From NCBI GenBank assembly GCA_947630845.1, contig CANRJB010000008.1:1-64000 (forward strand): a stretch of 64,000 nt of DNA, read 5' to 3'. The position numbers were made by a program, and so were the translations under genes. Under the pieces are notes generated by a model that had not been told where the DNA came from, made no database searches, and saw only the letters and a list, made by a program, of their open reading frames with translations. Source of the stretch: an uncultured Clostridia bacterium (GTDB lineage Bacteria; Bacillota; Clostridia; Oscillospirales; Ruminococcaceae). This document shows, in pieces, positions 18,065 through 25,974 of this stretch. Position 1 is the first letter of the stretch. Each line of letters opens with the position of its first letter.

Positions 18065-18604
18065 ATGGCAATCGTTAGACGCTCACCACTGGATCCCTAT
18101 CCGGTGACACCTAAATTTCTCCAGACCCGCAATGGTGCGCTCCATATTCCCCCTGCCCAGTTTTCTGATCTGAAATTCAAGGCAGACGAGGTGTATGGCG
18201 TAGTGATCGACATTCCGCTGAGAGCTGCCATTCTGGTCACGATGGTCTGCTTCATCAACGGTGCTGCTAACCTCTACTTCAACAACGGCAGCGAATATGT
18301 CGGAGCATCCACACGGTACAAGGCAGTTGTACAGGCAGCCAGAAATCTGGTCGTCAATGCAACACCCCTGAAGGAAAAGGCTGTCCGCACATCTTCTTTT
18401 CCGCTTCCTGTCGGAAATACCAACTATGTCTATCTGATGACAAAGCGTGGTACGTTCCGTGCAGAGATCAACCCCTATACCATTACGGCTGACGACAGAG
18501 AAAAACGCATCGTATATCATCTTTATCAACAGGTGATGAGTGCGCTGCGTGTGGCGCAGCTCCGTGATGCAGAAGGTCTCCCGGAAGGCGGTAAGAGGGA
18601 ATGA
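18065..18604 (+). CDS. Conserved-looking hypothetical protein upstream of trpS
   Basis: A 179-residue protein I do not recognise. It has no signal peptide or clear membrane span; one hydrophobic stretch (RAAILVTMVCFINGAANLYF, about 54-73) looks like a buried beta/alpha core. The start at ATG 18065 has AAAGGA upstream. Its TGA overlaps the trpS ATG (ATGA), so it is translationally coupled to tryptophanyl-tRNA synthetase. It is real by codon structure, ribosome binding site and coupling. Function unknown. Confidence 0.75.
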   Translation: MAIVRRSPLDPYPVTPKFLQTRNGALHIPPAQFSDLKFKADEVYGVVIDIPLRAAILVTMVCFINGAANLYFNNGSEYVGASTRYKAVVQAARNLVVNATPLKEKAVRTSSFPLPVGNTNYVYLMTKRGTFRAEINPYTITADDREKRIVYHLYQQVMSALRVAQLRDAEGLPEGGKRE

Positions 18605-19623
18605 GCGAGCAGAACACCACACAGAAAAAAAAGCTGATCTTCAGCGGCATCCAGCCAACCGGTACCTTTACCCTCGGCAACTACATCGGTGCGATCCGTA
18701 ACTGGGCACCCTTGCAGGAGGAGTACCGGTGCATCTACTGTGTCGTTGACCAGCATGCGCTGACGGTAAAGATCGAGCCGGCAAAGCTGCGGCAGAAGAC
18801 CCTTGAGGCATATGCACAGCTTCTTGCATGCGGCATCGACCTCGACAAGTCTCTGCTCTTTATCCAGAGTCATGTCCCGACGCATGCTATGCTTAGCTGG
18901 ATCCTCAACTGCTCCACGCAGTTCGGTGAGCTTTCCCGTATGACACAGTTCAAGGACAAGAGTCAGAAACACCCCGATGATATCAACGCCGGGCTGTTCG
19001 ATTACCCCGTCCTCATGGCTGCGGATATCCTCGCTTACAATGCCGACCTCGTTCCTGTCGGTGCAGACCAGATGCAGCATCTGGAGCTTGCCCGGACGAT
19101 CGCAAGGCGTTTCAACGGCAGATACGGTGACACCTTCACTGTGCCGGAAGGGTATGTACCGCCTGTGGGGGCAAAGATCATGAGCCTACAGGAGCCGACC
19201 AAGAAAATGTCCAAGTCCGATGTCAACCCGAACGCTGTCATTCTCATTCTGGATGACAAGGACACCATCATCCGCAAATGCAAGCGTGCCGTCACGGATT
19301 CGGAGACAGAAGTCGCTTTCCGGGAAGGAAAGGATGGTATCAACAATCTGCTGACCATCTATTCCGCTGTGACCGGCAGGAGCATTGCAGATGCAGTGAA
19401 GGAATTCGAGGGGCAGGGATACGGGACATTCAAAGAAGCTGTCGGTGAGGCAGTTGCTGACCATCTTGCACCCGTGCGCTCGGAATATGCCCGCCTGATC
19501 GCAGATAAGGCATATCTGAAGGACTGCTACACACGCTGCGGTGCGGAAGCGATGCGCTATTCCCAGCGCATCCTGAACAAGGTTTACCGTAAGGTCGGCT
19601 TTGTCCAGTCCGAAATACGGTAA
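18601..19623 (+). CDS. trpS: Tryptophan--tRNA ligase
   Basis: Class I aminoacyl-tRNA synthetase of 340 residues that charges tRNA-Trp. The HIGH-type motif is seen in TGTFTLGNYIGAI, the tryptophan/ATP site in ILAYNADLVPVGADQMQHLEL, and the KMSKS loop in KKMSKSDVNPN. Length and order match bacterial TrpS. No T-box precedes it here; it is read through from the upstream gene. The window's tryptophan biosynthetic operon begins about 10 kb to the right. Confidence 0.96.
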   Translation: MSEQNTTQKKKLIFSGIQPTGTFTLGNYIGAIRNWAPLQEEYRCIYCVVDQHALTVKIEPAKLRQKTLEAYAQLLACGIDLDKSLLFIQSHVPTHAMLSWILNCSTQFGELSRMTQFKDKSQKHPDDINAGLFDYPVLMAADILAYNADLVPVGADQMQHLELARTIARRFNGRYGDTFTVPEGYVPPVGAKIMSLQEPTKKMSKSDVNPNAVILILDDKDTIIRKCKRAVTDSETEVAFREGKDGINNLLTIYSAVTGRSIADAVKEFEGQGYGTFKEAVGEAVADHLAPVRSEYARLIADKAYLKDCYTRCGAEAMRYSQRILNKVYRKVGFVQSEIR

Positions 19624-19643
19624 CGAACGGAAGGGAGTCATTC

Positions 19644-20486
19644 ATGGTTGCGTATGAACAGAAGCCAGAGTATACCATTGCAGACTTACAGGAGATCGTC
19701 CGTTTGCTCCGCTCACCGGGCGGCTGCCCATGGGATAAGGAACAGACGCATACATCCATCCGGAATGATTTTCTGGAAGAAGCTTACGAGGTTGCCGAGG
19801 CAATTGATCTGCTCGATATGCCGCTGCTCCGGGAAGAACTGGGAGATGTGCTGCTGCAGGTAGTTTTCCACTGCACCCTTGCAGAGGAGGAAAAGGCATT
19901 CGTCTTTGACGATGTCTGTGATGAAGTCTGCAAGAAGCTCATCACCCGTCATCCCCATGTCTTTGGCGATGTTCAGGCAGATGATACCGAAACTGTACTG
20001 AAAAACTGGGATGCCATCAAGAAAAAGACCAAGGGACAGAAAAGCTATACCGACACTCTCCGAAGTGTTGCCAGATCCCTTCCTGCCCTCGCAAGGGCAC
20101 AGAAGGTCGGAAAGCGTGCTGCAAGAGCAGGGATGGATTTCAGCACGATGTCAGATGCATTCGACTGCATCCGTGCGGAACGTGCAGAGCTTCAGGCAGC
20201 CATTGCAACAAAGGACAGCTCGATGATCGAAGAAGAACTGGGTGATCTTCTCTTTTCATGTGTCAACACGGCAAGACATCTGGGAATTGACGCAGAACAA
20301 GCCTTGACAAAGGCTACCAACAAATTTATTGATCGCTTTGCTGCTGCGGAACAGCTTGTGGATGCCGACGGCAGGAATATGCCGGAATTGAGTACTGATG
20401 AGCTGGATCGGTACTGGGCAGATGCTAAAGGAATACAGCGGCAGGCAATACTAAAGAATTTACAGGAGGCAAACAAAAATGACTAA
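19644..20486 (+). CDS. mazG: Nucleoside triphosphate pyrophosphohydrolase MazG
   Basis: An all-alpha NTP pyrophosphatase of 280 residues that hydrolyses NTPs and dNTPs to monophosphates. Two MazG domains are present. The N-terminal one has LRSPGGCPWDKEQTH, EEAYEV and EELGDVLLQVVFH; the C-terminal one repeats EEELGDLLFSCVN with the metal-binding EExxD pattern. It lies 20 bases after trpS and overlaps the HU gene by eight bases. In Bacillus the mazG homologue yabN is also next to an S4-domain gene, as here. Confidence 0.95.
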   Translation: MVAYEQKPEYTIADLQEIVRLLRSPGGCPWDKEQTHTSIRNDFLEEAYEVAEAIDLLDMPLLREELGDVLLQVVFHCTLAEEEKAFVFDDVCDEVCKKLITRHPHVFGDVQADDTETVLKNWDAIKKKTKGQKSYTDTLRSVARSLPALARAQKVGKRAARAGMDFSTMSDAFDCIRAERAELQAAIATKDSSMIEEELGDLLFSCVNTARHLGIDAEQALTKATNKFIDRFAAAEQLVDADGRNMPELSTDELDRYWADAKGIQRQAILKNLQEANKND

Positions 20487-20763
20487 GTCTGAACTCATCA
20501 CACTGTACGGAAAAGAACGTGGGCGCAAGAAGAAGGAGGCAGAGGCAGATGTAAACTACATCTTCGACACCATCCGGGATGTGCTTGCTGACGGAGAAAA
20601 GGTCGTATTGACTGGTTTCGGGACGTTTGATGTCCGTGACCGCAGGGAGAAACGCTGCCTGAATCCCCGTACCGGAGAACCGATCCAACTGCCGTCCGGC
20701 AAAGCACCTGCATTCAAAGCCGGCAGGGGTCTGAAAGAAGCGGTCAATCCGAAGGAGGACTGA
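20479..20763 (+). CDS. HU family DNA-binding protein
   Basis: A 94-residue histone-like protein. The beta-arm signature is readable in GFGTFDVRDRREKRCLNPRTG (here GFGTFDVRDR then REKRCLNPRTG), and the C-terminus VPAFKAG-like stretch is APAFKAGRGLKEAV. HU bends and compacts DNA. Placement between mazG and rqcP, overlapping the former by eight bases, is common in Clostridia. The N-terminus MTKSELITLYGKERGRKK is slightly longer than standard HU. Confidence 0.93.
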   Translation: MTKSELITLYGKERGRKKKEAEADVNYIFDTIRDVLADGEKVVLTGFGTFDVRDRREKRCLNPRTGEPIQLPSGKAPAFKAGRGLKEAVNPKED

Positions 20764-20764
20764 C

Positions 20765-21007
20765 ATGCGCCTTGACAAGTACCTCAAAAATTCCCGGCTC
20801 ATCAAACGCCGCACCATTGCCAATGAAGCCTGTGATGCAGGCAAGGTCATGGTGAACGGCAAGATCGCACGAGCGTCCTATGATGTCAAGGAGGGCGATG
20901 TGATCGAGCTGATGTTGGGAAATCGCCCTGTGAAGGTGCGTGTGCTTGTAGTTTCGGAGCATGCGACCAAAGCGGATGCGGCACAGATGTATGAAGTCAT
21001 TGTATAG
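20765..21007 (+). CDS. rqcP: RNA-binding S4 domain protein RqcP (YabO/Hsp15-like)
   Basis: An 80-residue protein consisting of a single S4 domain: MRLDKYLKNSRLIKRRTIA, then GKVMVNGKIARASYDVKEGDVI. RqcP works with RqcH on stalled 50S subunits to add C-terminal alanine tails in bacterial ribosome quality control. It starts one base after the HU stop, so the mazG-HU-rqcP trio is one operon. The usual following sporulation genes yabP and yabQ are not here; a terminator ends the operon instead. Confidence 0.9.
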   Translation: MRLDKYLKNSRLIKRRTIANEACDAGKVMVNGKIARASYDVKEGDVIELMLGNRPVKVRVLVVSEHATKADAAQMYEVIV

Positions 21008-21011
21008 CAGA

Positions 21012-21039
21012 AGAGGGTATCCGGTGCCGGATACCCTCT
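21012..21039 (+). terminator. Hairpin after rqcP
   Basis: AGAGGGTATCCGG (21012-21024) pairs with CCGGATACCCTCT (21027-21039), a 13-base perfect arm. The following TATCCTTTTCATT is a moderate T-rich tail. Probable terminator of the trpS-mazG-HU-rqcP unit. Confidence 0.7.
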
Positions 21040-21074
21040 ATCCTTTTCATTCTGACAGACAAAATCTGTCAAAG

Positions 21075-21266
21075 TCATCGGCGATCCTGCTGCTGACTGC
21101 AACGCCCACAGGATCTACAGTCTCCACCGGCACAGGAGCCGTGTCCACATGATTTACAGTCTCCGCCAACACAGAAACCATGCCCTGCCTTCCACTGCTT
21201 TGCAAGGTATCTGACGATGAAAATGACGATCACCAACAGGATACCACCCACGATATAATTTCCCAT
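21075..21266 (-). CDS. FeoB-associated Cys-rich membrane peptide
   Basis: A 63-residue peptide with one N-terminal transmembrane helix (IVGGILLVIVIFIVRYLA, about 5-22) and a C-terminus rich in Cys and Gly (six CxxC-like spaced cysteines, e.g. GGDCKSCG, GGDCRSCGRC). This is the layout of the small proteins usually found beside feoA/feoB and thought to help ferrous iron handling. No feoB is in the window. Start at ATG 21266 with AGGAGG; a TTG at 21272 is unlikely. A DtxR-type palindrome lies just upstream. Confidence 0.8.
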   Translation of the reverse strand: MGNYIVGGILLVIVIFIVRYLAKQWKAGHGFCVGGDCKSCGHGSCAGGDCRSCGRCSQQQDRR

Positions 21267-21283
21267 AAACAATACCTCCTCTT

Positions 21284-21299
21284 GTTAGCTTAGGCTAAC
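21284..21299. promoter_or_regulatory. DtxR/MntR-type operator palindrome
   Basis: GTTAGC TTAG GCTAAC, a perfect 6-base inverted repeat around TTAG. It closely resembles the TTAGGTTAGGCTAACC core of iron- and manganese-dependent DtxR-family boxes. It lies between the Cys-rich peptide start and the 3' end of a DtxR-family regulator gene, so iron- or manganese-responsive control of the peptide gene is a strong inference. Confidence 0.75.
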
Positions 21300-21322
21300 T
21301 TATGTACAGCCCGAATCAGGGC

Positions 21323-21745
21323 TTATAGGATCTCCGCTGTTTCTTCCGGAACGATGTTCTTTTTTCGTGCAAACTCCAGACTACGGCTCGTGATGCTGTT
21401 GAGTTTCTTGATGGTGGTGTCCGGGAAATCAGAAAGAAACAGAAACGCCTGCTCCTTTGCTTCCCCCGGCGGCAAGCGCAGGATGCGGCGGAAAAATGCA
21501 TACGTCATGTCATAATCCTCATTCAGACGTTCCGCAAGCATATTGCCGTCTTCCGTCAGCCGCACGGCTTTGCAGTAGTCCGGCTCAACTAACTCCATGC
21601 GCACCATGCATTTCATCATTTTGCTGACGCTCGGGCGTGTCACCCCTAAATCTGCCGCAATATCCACACATCGGATGCGCCTGTGTATCTGCTGCAAACG
21701 ATAGATACAGAGCAGATATCGGTATTGTCCGGTACATAATTTCAT
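21323..21745 (-). CDS. DtxR/MntR-family metal-dependent transcriptional regulator
   Basis: A 140-residue winged-helix protein. The N-terminal helix-turn-helix reads VDIAADLGVTRPSVSKMMKCM and is typical of MntR/DtxR (the recognition helix is within TRPSVSKMM). The C-terminal half (about 75-140) is a metal-binding/dimerisation domain ending in helix-rich sequence; no SH3-like third domain, as in MntR. Start at ATG 21745 after AAAGGAAG. Upstream in-frame sequence to 22207 runs through another gene and a repeat and is not part of the protein. The operator at 21284-21299 is just downstream of its stop codon. Confidence 0.85.
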   Translation of the reverse strand: MKLCTGQYRYLLCIYRLQQIHRRIRCVDIAADLGVTRPSVSKMMKCMVRMELVEPDYCKAVRLTEDGNMLAERLNEDYDMTYAFFRRILRLPPGEAKEQAFLFLSDFPDTTIKKLNSITSRSLEFARKKNIVPEETAEIL

Positions 21746-21823
21746 AGCATCACTTCCTTTGGACTTCTTGTCATAGCTATCATCCCTATGGAAACAGATG
21801 ATAAGAATGTCAGCTGCGCTGCA

Positions 21824-21856
21824 TGTCATTCTATGGATTTTTTCTATAGGATGGCA
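21824..21856. repeat. Degenerate copy of the dispersed palindromic repeat
   Basis: TGTCATTCTAT (21824-21834) and ATAGGATGGCA (21846-21856), separated by 11 bases including a T run. The right arm is identical to those at 54951 and 56679. Lies between the TSCPD gene and the DtxR-family gene. Confidence 0.5.
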
Positions 21857-21866
21857 GCAGCCCGAA

Positions 21867-22127
21867 TCATGCTTCCTGCAAGCTGCCGTCAAGTGCTGCC
21901 TGCACTGCTCTTGCAAGCTGATCGGCACAGGATGTGCCCCTTCCGTTGCAGTCATTGCCTTTGAGAATACCGACAGCCCATGCGGCATCCTGCCCTTCCA
22001 ACAGCTTGGCGACCGCCTTGGTATTGCCATTGCAGCCACCCATAAAAGAAACATTGTGCAGCTTACCTTCCTCAATGTCGAAGTTGATCTGACGGGCGCA
22101 TACGCCCTTTGTGGTATAAGTATACAT
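21867..22127 (-). CDS. TSCPD domain protein (TIGR03905 type)
   Basis: An 86-residue protein made of a single TSCPD domain. The family signatures TTKGVCARQINFDIE, FMGGCNGN and GRGTSCADQLARA are all visible, with conserved cysteines at each. Related domains occur at the C-terminus of some B12-dependent ribonucleotide reductases, but the free-standing small version has no established role that I know of. It has its own promoter (22148-22176) and AGGAGG site. Cys content next to metal-response genes is suggestive only. Confidence 0.85.
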   Translation of the reverse strand: MYTYTTKGVCARQINFDIEEGKLHNVSFMGGCNGNTKAVAKLLEGQDAAWAVGILKGNDCNGRGTSCADQLARAVQAALDGSLQEA

Positions 22128-22147
22128 ACGTATTCCTCCTTTTTCTT

Positions 22148-22176
22148 ATTATACCACATGATAGTGAAAATGTCCA
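22148..22176 (-). promoter_or_regulatory. Promoter of the TSCPD gene
   Basis: Minus strand TGGACA (22171-22176), 17 bases, TATAAT (22148-22153), with TGG before the -10. Confidence 0.7.
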
Positions 22177-22240
22177 GCGTTTTGAAAGATATTTTTCTCC
22201 TGCTCACATTTTGCAGTAAGCTGTCTTTTACGCTGCACGC

Positions 22241-22272
22241 AAAAAACTCCGCTGCATGGCGGAGTTTTTTTG
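22241..22272 (-). terminator. Terminator of the cellulase gene
   Basis: A-run plus ACTCCGC (22246-22252) pairs with GCGGAGT plus T-run (22259-22272). Flanked by A and T runs on both sides, so it can act in both orientations; the minus-strand reading ends the dockerin cellulase gene. Confidence 0.85.
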
Positions 22273-22298
22273 CATGTAATCAGCGGCGATCCTGCCGC

Positions 22299-24344
22299 TT
22301 ATTTTGAGGAAAGCACGAGCTTTTTGAGCAGAGCCAGATCGAAAATGTTGATCGAACCGTCTTTATTCACATCAGCCTGTTCACTTACCTTCACATCGTT
22401 GCCCATCAGGTACTTGCGGAGCGTCAGGACATCGACCACGCCAAGAGAACCGTCCTCATTGACATCGCCTTTCACTTCCTCTGCTGTCTCAGTGGACTGC
22501 TCAGCAGGCTGCGTCGGAGCAGAAGAAGTCTCAGTTGTCGTGGAGGTTGTGGTCGTGGTGGTTTCCGGTGCAGGAGCAGCAGTGGTAGAGGTCGTAGTTG
22601 TGGTTGCAGCAGAAGTAGCAGTTGTGGTGGTGGTTTCTGTTGTCGTAGTTTCGGAAGTTGTCGTCTCGGATGCAGCCTTTGTGGTTTCAGCAGGTGCAGT
22701 GGTTTCTGCGGATGCCTTCGGTACTGCATAAACTGCATATGCGGTCATGCCGCCCTCGGTTGCGCTGATGAAGATGTTGTGGATCTGGTCTGTGGTCATG
22801 CTGCCGATGACTTTCTTAATGTCCTCATAGGTGAATTTCTTTACATTCGGGGTGTTGGAGGCATCACTTGATGCGATACGATTCCACGAATCATCCTTAC
22901 CCTGTACAACAAGCTCAGGCTTTGTGGAAGAATCATAGACCATTACGAAATCATAGCTGCCGTCCATGTAACCTTCCCAACCCGGGAGGGGAGTATTGCC
23001 CCATACAGCAATGTTTTCGCCTGCTTCTTCAAGGTAGAGCTGTACCCAGTCAGAACCAACGGTCACATTGTCGAATACAGAACCGGTCGGCTGTGCAGGA
23101 GCATCAGTCTGGGGAGTGGTGGGGTCGGGCGTGGTGCTGCCTGTGGACGTGCCAACAGCTTCCATCATCGCATTCAGCACAGGAACAGACTGGCTATACC
23201 ATGTATTGCTGCTGCGGTTGAGGTAACCATGAGCTTCGCCGTCGCTTCTGCCGACAATATTGTTGTCCCAAAGAACGCAAGGAATGCCGGCTGCCTTAGC
23301 CTTCGTCAGATAGCTCTTAGCCCAGTTGACTCTGGAGGTGGTGTTGTTGAAGTCAGATGCGCCGAACTCACCGATGATAATGGGAGCATTCTTCTGCTTG
23401 GAGACAGTTTTGAGGTTGTTGAAGAGATTGGTCAGGGCGTACTCATAATCCTCGCCGTAACCGCTCTTACCGGGGAAGTTATGGTTTGCATAGCTGTCAG
23501 TTGCCATCGTGAAGAAATAGGGAGCATATGCATGTACGGAGATCGCCACATTACCTGCATTTGCCGGGATCTGGATGCCGTTCAGGGCATCTTTCTCATA
23601 GGATGCCACATAGCCGGGGATCATGAGCAGACGCTCCTGATTTTCTTCAGAACCCTGCTTGCGGACAGTATCCACAAAGACAGCATTCAGCTTGTTGATA
23701 TAAGCTCGGGAGTTGTTATCACCGCTGCCCCACTCTACGCTGCCGCCAAGACCGGTCTGACGGGGCTCGTTCATGCCCTCAAAGATGAGGTGCTGATCGT
23801 ATTCAGCAAATTCCTCTGCGATCTGTGTCCAGATGTCGGTCATTTTCTTGGAAGCGTCCTGATAGGTGCTATCCGTGAACTGGGACACATTGATGAAATT
23901 CTCATGGTGCATATTCAGGATCACGAACATCCCACGATCGTAGGCATAGTCAACCGTCTGCTTGACGTAATCCATCCAACTGTCGTTGATGAGGTACATC
24001 TGGGAAGAAGCATCCCACTGGATGTGTTCATACCATGTAGTCGGGATACGGACGGTGTTGAAGCCTTCCTCCTGCACTGCTGCAAACATGCCGGCATTCG
24101 GAGCGGGTTGCCCCCATGCGGTAGCGAAGCGTTCAGGCGATGTATAATAGGAAAGACCAGTATCTTTGCAGTCGAGGGTGTTGCCGAGGTTCCAGCCGAT
24201 GACCATCTGGGAAGTGATCTCATTTGCGGTCAGTCCGGTCAGCTCTGCTGCACTTGTCTCTACTGTGAACGGAGCCATAGCGGTAACTGCCAGAACGGCT
24301 GCGGATACGGCTGCTGCGATTTTCTCGTAAACTCTCTTTTTCAT
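22299..24344 (-). CDS. Secreted GH5 cellulase with an unassigned middle module and dockerin
   Basis: An extracellular endoglucanase-type enzyme of 681 residues. Order: signal peptide (1 to about 33, cleavage near SAA-E), family 5 catalytic domain (about 36-395), a module of about 120 residues (423-541) likely to bind carbohydrate, a Thr/Ser-rich linker of about 75 residues (545-620), and a type I dockerin (about 625-681) with two calcium loops (DVNEDGSLGVVDVLTLRKYL and DVNKDGSINIFDLALLKKL). The acid/base is Glu193 in FEGMNEPR and the nucleophile is Glu326 in IIGEFGASD; WNLGNTLD is present near residue 51. The dockerin implies attachment to a cohesin-bearing cellulosome scaffold, as in Ruminococcus. 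No scaffoldin is in the window. Confidence 0.95.
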   Translation of the reverse strand: MKKRVYEKIAAAVSAAVLAVTAMAPFTVETSAAELTGLTANEITSQMVIGWNLGNTLDCKDTGLSYYTSPERFATAWGQPAPNAGMFAAVQEEGFNTVRIPTTWYEHIQWDASSQMYLINDSWMDYVKQTVDYAYDRGMFVILNMHHENFINVSQFTDSTYQDASKKMTDIWTQIAEEFAEYDQHLIFEGMNEPRQTGLGGSVEWGSGDNNSRAYINKLNAVFVDTVRKQGSEENQERLLMIPGYVASYEKDALNGIQIPANAGNVAISVHAYAPYFFTMATDSYANHNFPGKSGYGEDYEYALTNLFNNLKTVSKQKNAPIIIGEFGASDFNNTTSRVNWAKSYLTKAKAAGIPCVLWDNNIVGRSDGEAHGYLNRSSNTWYSQSVPVLNAMMEAVGTSTGSTTPDPTTPQTDAPAQPTGSVFDNVTVGSDWVQLYLEEAGENIAVWGNTPLPGWEGYMDGSYDFVMVYDSSTKPELVVQGKDDSWNRIASSDASNTPNVKKFTYEDIKKVIGSMTTDQIHNIFISATEGGMTAYAVYAVPKASAETTAPAETTKAASETTTSETTTTETTTTTATSAATTTTTSTTAAPAPETTTTTTSTTTETSSAPTQPAEQSTETAEEVKGDVNEDGSLGVVDVLTLRKYLMGNDVKVSEQADVNKDGSINIFDLALLKKLVLSSK

Positions 24345-24454
24345 AATGAACTCTCCTTTTCATAACAGAAGTCGGAAAGCGACTTCAGTTTTCTATCAAA
24401 TTGAATTGCAGTAATCGATTCATTTATATTTCCGAAATCGTTTACTGTAATTAT

Positions 24455-24483
24455 AGTATAGCTCATTTTTCCCGAAATGTCAA
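24455..24483 (-). promoter_or_regulatory. Promoter of the cellulase gene
   Basis: Minus strand TTGACA (24478-24483), 17 bases, TATACT (24455-24460). The leader of about 105 bases to the start codon is AT-rich and includes CGATTTCGGAAATATAAATG with no clear operator. A GAAGTCGCTTTCCGACTTC-type inverted repeat (24368-24385) lies just upstream of the ribosome binding site. Confidence 0.75.
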
Positions 24484-24591
24484 TGAATTTCAATTTAACT
24501 TAAATCAGATATCCTGTAAACGAACTATGAAAGGGAGAGCAAAAAAACATCATATTTTATTCATTGCTTTATGAAAAAGAAATGAACGGAG

Positions 24592-25788
24592 TCACGGTTT
24601 TTTCAAATATCCGGAGAGGAATTGACATGCATCTGTCAAAGAAGCAAAGGTTTTCCATGACAGGGCATTGCTTTCCGTGCCGGGCTGCTCCACATCGGGG
24701 ATCTGAACCGGAAACGTACCTGCACGGTAAGCACTTCTGATTCCATTCACAGAATCTTCAAATGCAAGACATTCCCTTGTCGGAATTCCGATGGCATCGC
24801 AAGCCATTTTGTAAATATCCGGTGCAGGCTTGCCTTCCGTCACCATGTCTCCCGTAATGACCGCATCAAAGAAATGCAGCAACCCTGCACGGGATAACTG
24901 GTCTTTGACTGTGACCTCTCTTGTGGAGCTTGCAACGGCAAGACGGATGCCTCTGTCATGGAGCATGGTAAGGATGTCCGCCGTACCCTCCTTCACAGGC
25001 ACTTCCACATCTGTAACCTCGTGAATCAACGCCCTTGCCCGGCTGCGGAATCCCTCATAGTCAAAATCCGGCGAACAATGCTCTACAAAATATGCCTTCG
25101 TGCTTGTCTCATTCAGTCCCCTGCATGCATGGATGGCAGCCATCGGGTCGGACAGATGAAATTCTGCCCCTGCCTGTACCCATGCCTTGTCTGCAAGACG
25201 TTCTGTGTCAAGCAGCAGTCCGTCCATATCAAAGACAGCACCCCGGATGACTTCCGGATTGCCGAACGGGAACACCCTCGTTCCCGGAAAGCTCTTTTCA
25301 TAGAGGTCAAACAGCATGTACTGAAAGCTATACGGAATGACCATACGTGCCGCAAGCATTTCCTCCCATTCGGTGCGTGTGACCCATCTGGCAGCAGCAA
25401 CTTCTTCCTTTTGTAGGTGCAGCGTCACCTGTTCGGAATCCACTGTTGCCATCCAGTAGTCATCAAAGACATTCCCTGCCCGGAACTGAAACACCGGTTC
25501 ATCATCAGAGAAGTCAAGTGTCAGCCCAAGCTCCTCCTGCGTTTCCCGCTCAATCGCACTGCGGCTGCTATCACCTGCCTGCGCTGTGCCGCCAAGTGAG
25601 ATGTCCCACATGCCGCCCCATGTCCTTTTATTTGCCACACGCTGCTGCACCAACAACCGACCCTGCCTGTCAAACAGCAGAAGGTGTACCACAAGGATAT
25701 ATTCATCCTTTCCTCGTGACGATCCACGCAGAATCGTCTTTCCTGTCAGATTTCTGTGTACATCATACACATCAAGATATTCCGGCAT
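24592..25788 (-). CDS. Nudix hydrolase fused to a HAD-family phosphatase
   Basis: A 398-residue two-domain protein. The N-terminal half is a Nudix hydrolase related to IPP isomerase-like/YfcD proteins. The Nudix box spans about residues 67-89 and reads GGTAQAGDSSRSAIERETQEELG in two parts (GGTAQAGD, then RETQEELG); the usual first Glu is Asp. The C-terminal half, from about 184, is a HAD phosphatase of the beta-phosphoglucomutase type with FDMDGLLLDTE, SSTREV and GKPAPDIYKMA. The two activities in one chain suggest sequential clean-up of a nucleotide-linked or phosphorylated metabolite. ATG 25794 abuts AGGAGG, so ATG 25788 is preferred. Confidence 0.88.
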   Translation of the reverse strand: MPEYLDVYDVHRNLTGKTILRGSSRGKDEYILVVHLLLFDRQGRLLVQQRVANKRTWGGMWDISLGGTAQAGDSSRSAIERETQEELGLTLDFSDDEPVFQFRAGNVFDDYWMATVDSEQVTLHLQKEEVAAARWVTRTEWEEMLAARMVIPYSFQYMLFDLYEKSFPGTRVFPFGNPEVIRGAVFDMDGLLLDTERLADKAWVQAGAEFHLSDPMAAIHACRGLNETSTKAYFVEHCSPDFDYEGFRSRARALIHEVTDVEVPVKEGTADILTMLHDRGIRLAVASSTREVTVKDQLSRAGLLHFFDAVITGDMVTEGKPAPDIYKMACDAIGIPTRECLAFEDSVNGIRSAYRAGTFPVQIPDVEQPGTESNALSWKTFASLTDACQFLSGYLKKP

Positions 25789-25819
25789 AGTCATTCCTCC
25801 TACATATTATAATGTCTCT

Positions 25820-25848
25820 ATTATAGCACAAACAGCAACTCCTGTCAA
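25820..25848 (-). promoter_or_regulatory. Promoter of the Nudix-HAD gene
   Basis: Minus strand TTGACA (25843-25848), 17 bases, TATAAT (25820-25825), preceded by TGC. A dispersed repeat begins directly upstream of the -35. Confidence 0.75.
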
Positions 25849-25852
25849 ATTC

Positions 25853-25906
25853 TGATACCAATTCTTTCCTTCCGATAGAAAAAGTCTATCAGACCGTCAG
25901 GAATTT
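25853..25906 (+). repeat. Second dispersed repeat family, copy 1
   Basis: Begins TGATACCAATTCTTTCC, contains an AGA-AAAGTCT hairpin core and ends in GGAATTT. The reverse complement of 36080-36122 has the same order of blocks (TGATACCGATTCTTTTC, CAGACAAAGTCTGTC, GGAATTT). Similarity is clear but imperfect. Confidence 0.5.
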
Positions 25907-25932
25907 ATATTATTCGCATTTTTTATTTATAC

Positions 25933-25961
25933 TTGACAAATGCTATTTGATGTGCTATACT
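25933..25961 (+). promoter_or_regulatory. Promoter of the padR operon
   Basis: TTGACA (25933-25938), 17 bases, TATACT (25956-25961), with TGC before the -10. The PadR-type palindrome starts 14 bases downstream. Confidence 0.8.
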
Positions 25962-25974
25962 ATATACATACAAT

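Noticed and set aside
21746..22207. N-terminal extension of the DtxR-family gene
   Set aside because: It runs through the TSCPD gene in another frame and a palindromic repeat; the conserved start is at 21745.
22270..22731. Val/Ser-rich plus-strand frame
   Set aside because: It is the reverse reading of the Thr-rich linker and dockerin of the cellulase.
23229..24365. 378-residue plus-strand frame
   Set aside because: Antisense to the GH5 domain, which has complete catalytic motifs.
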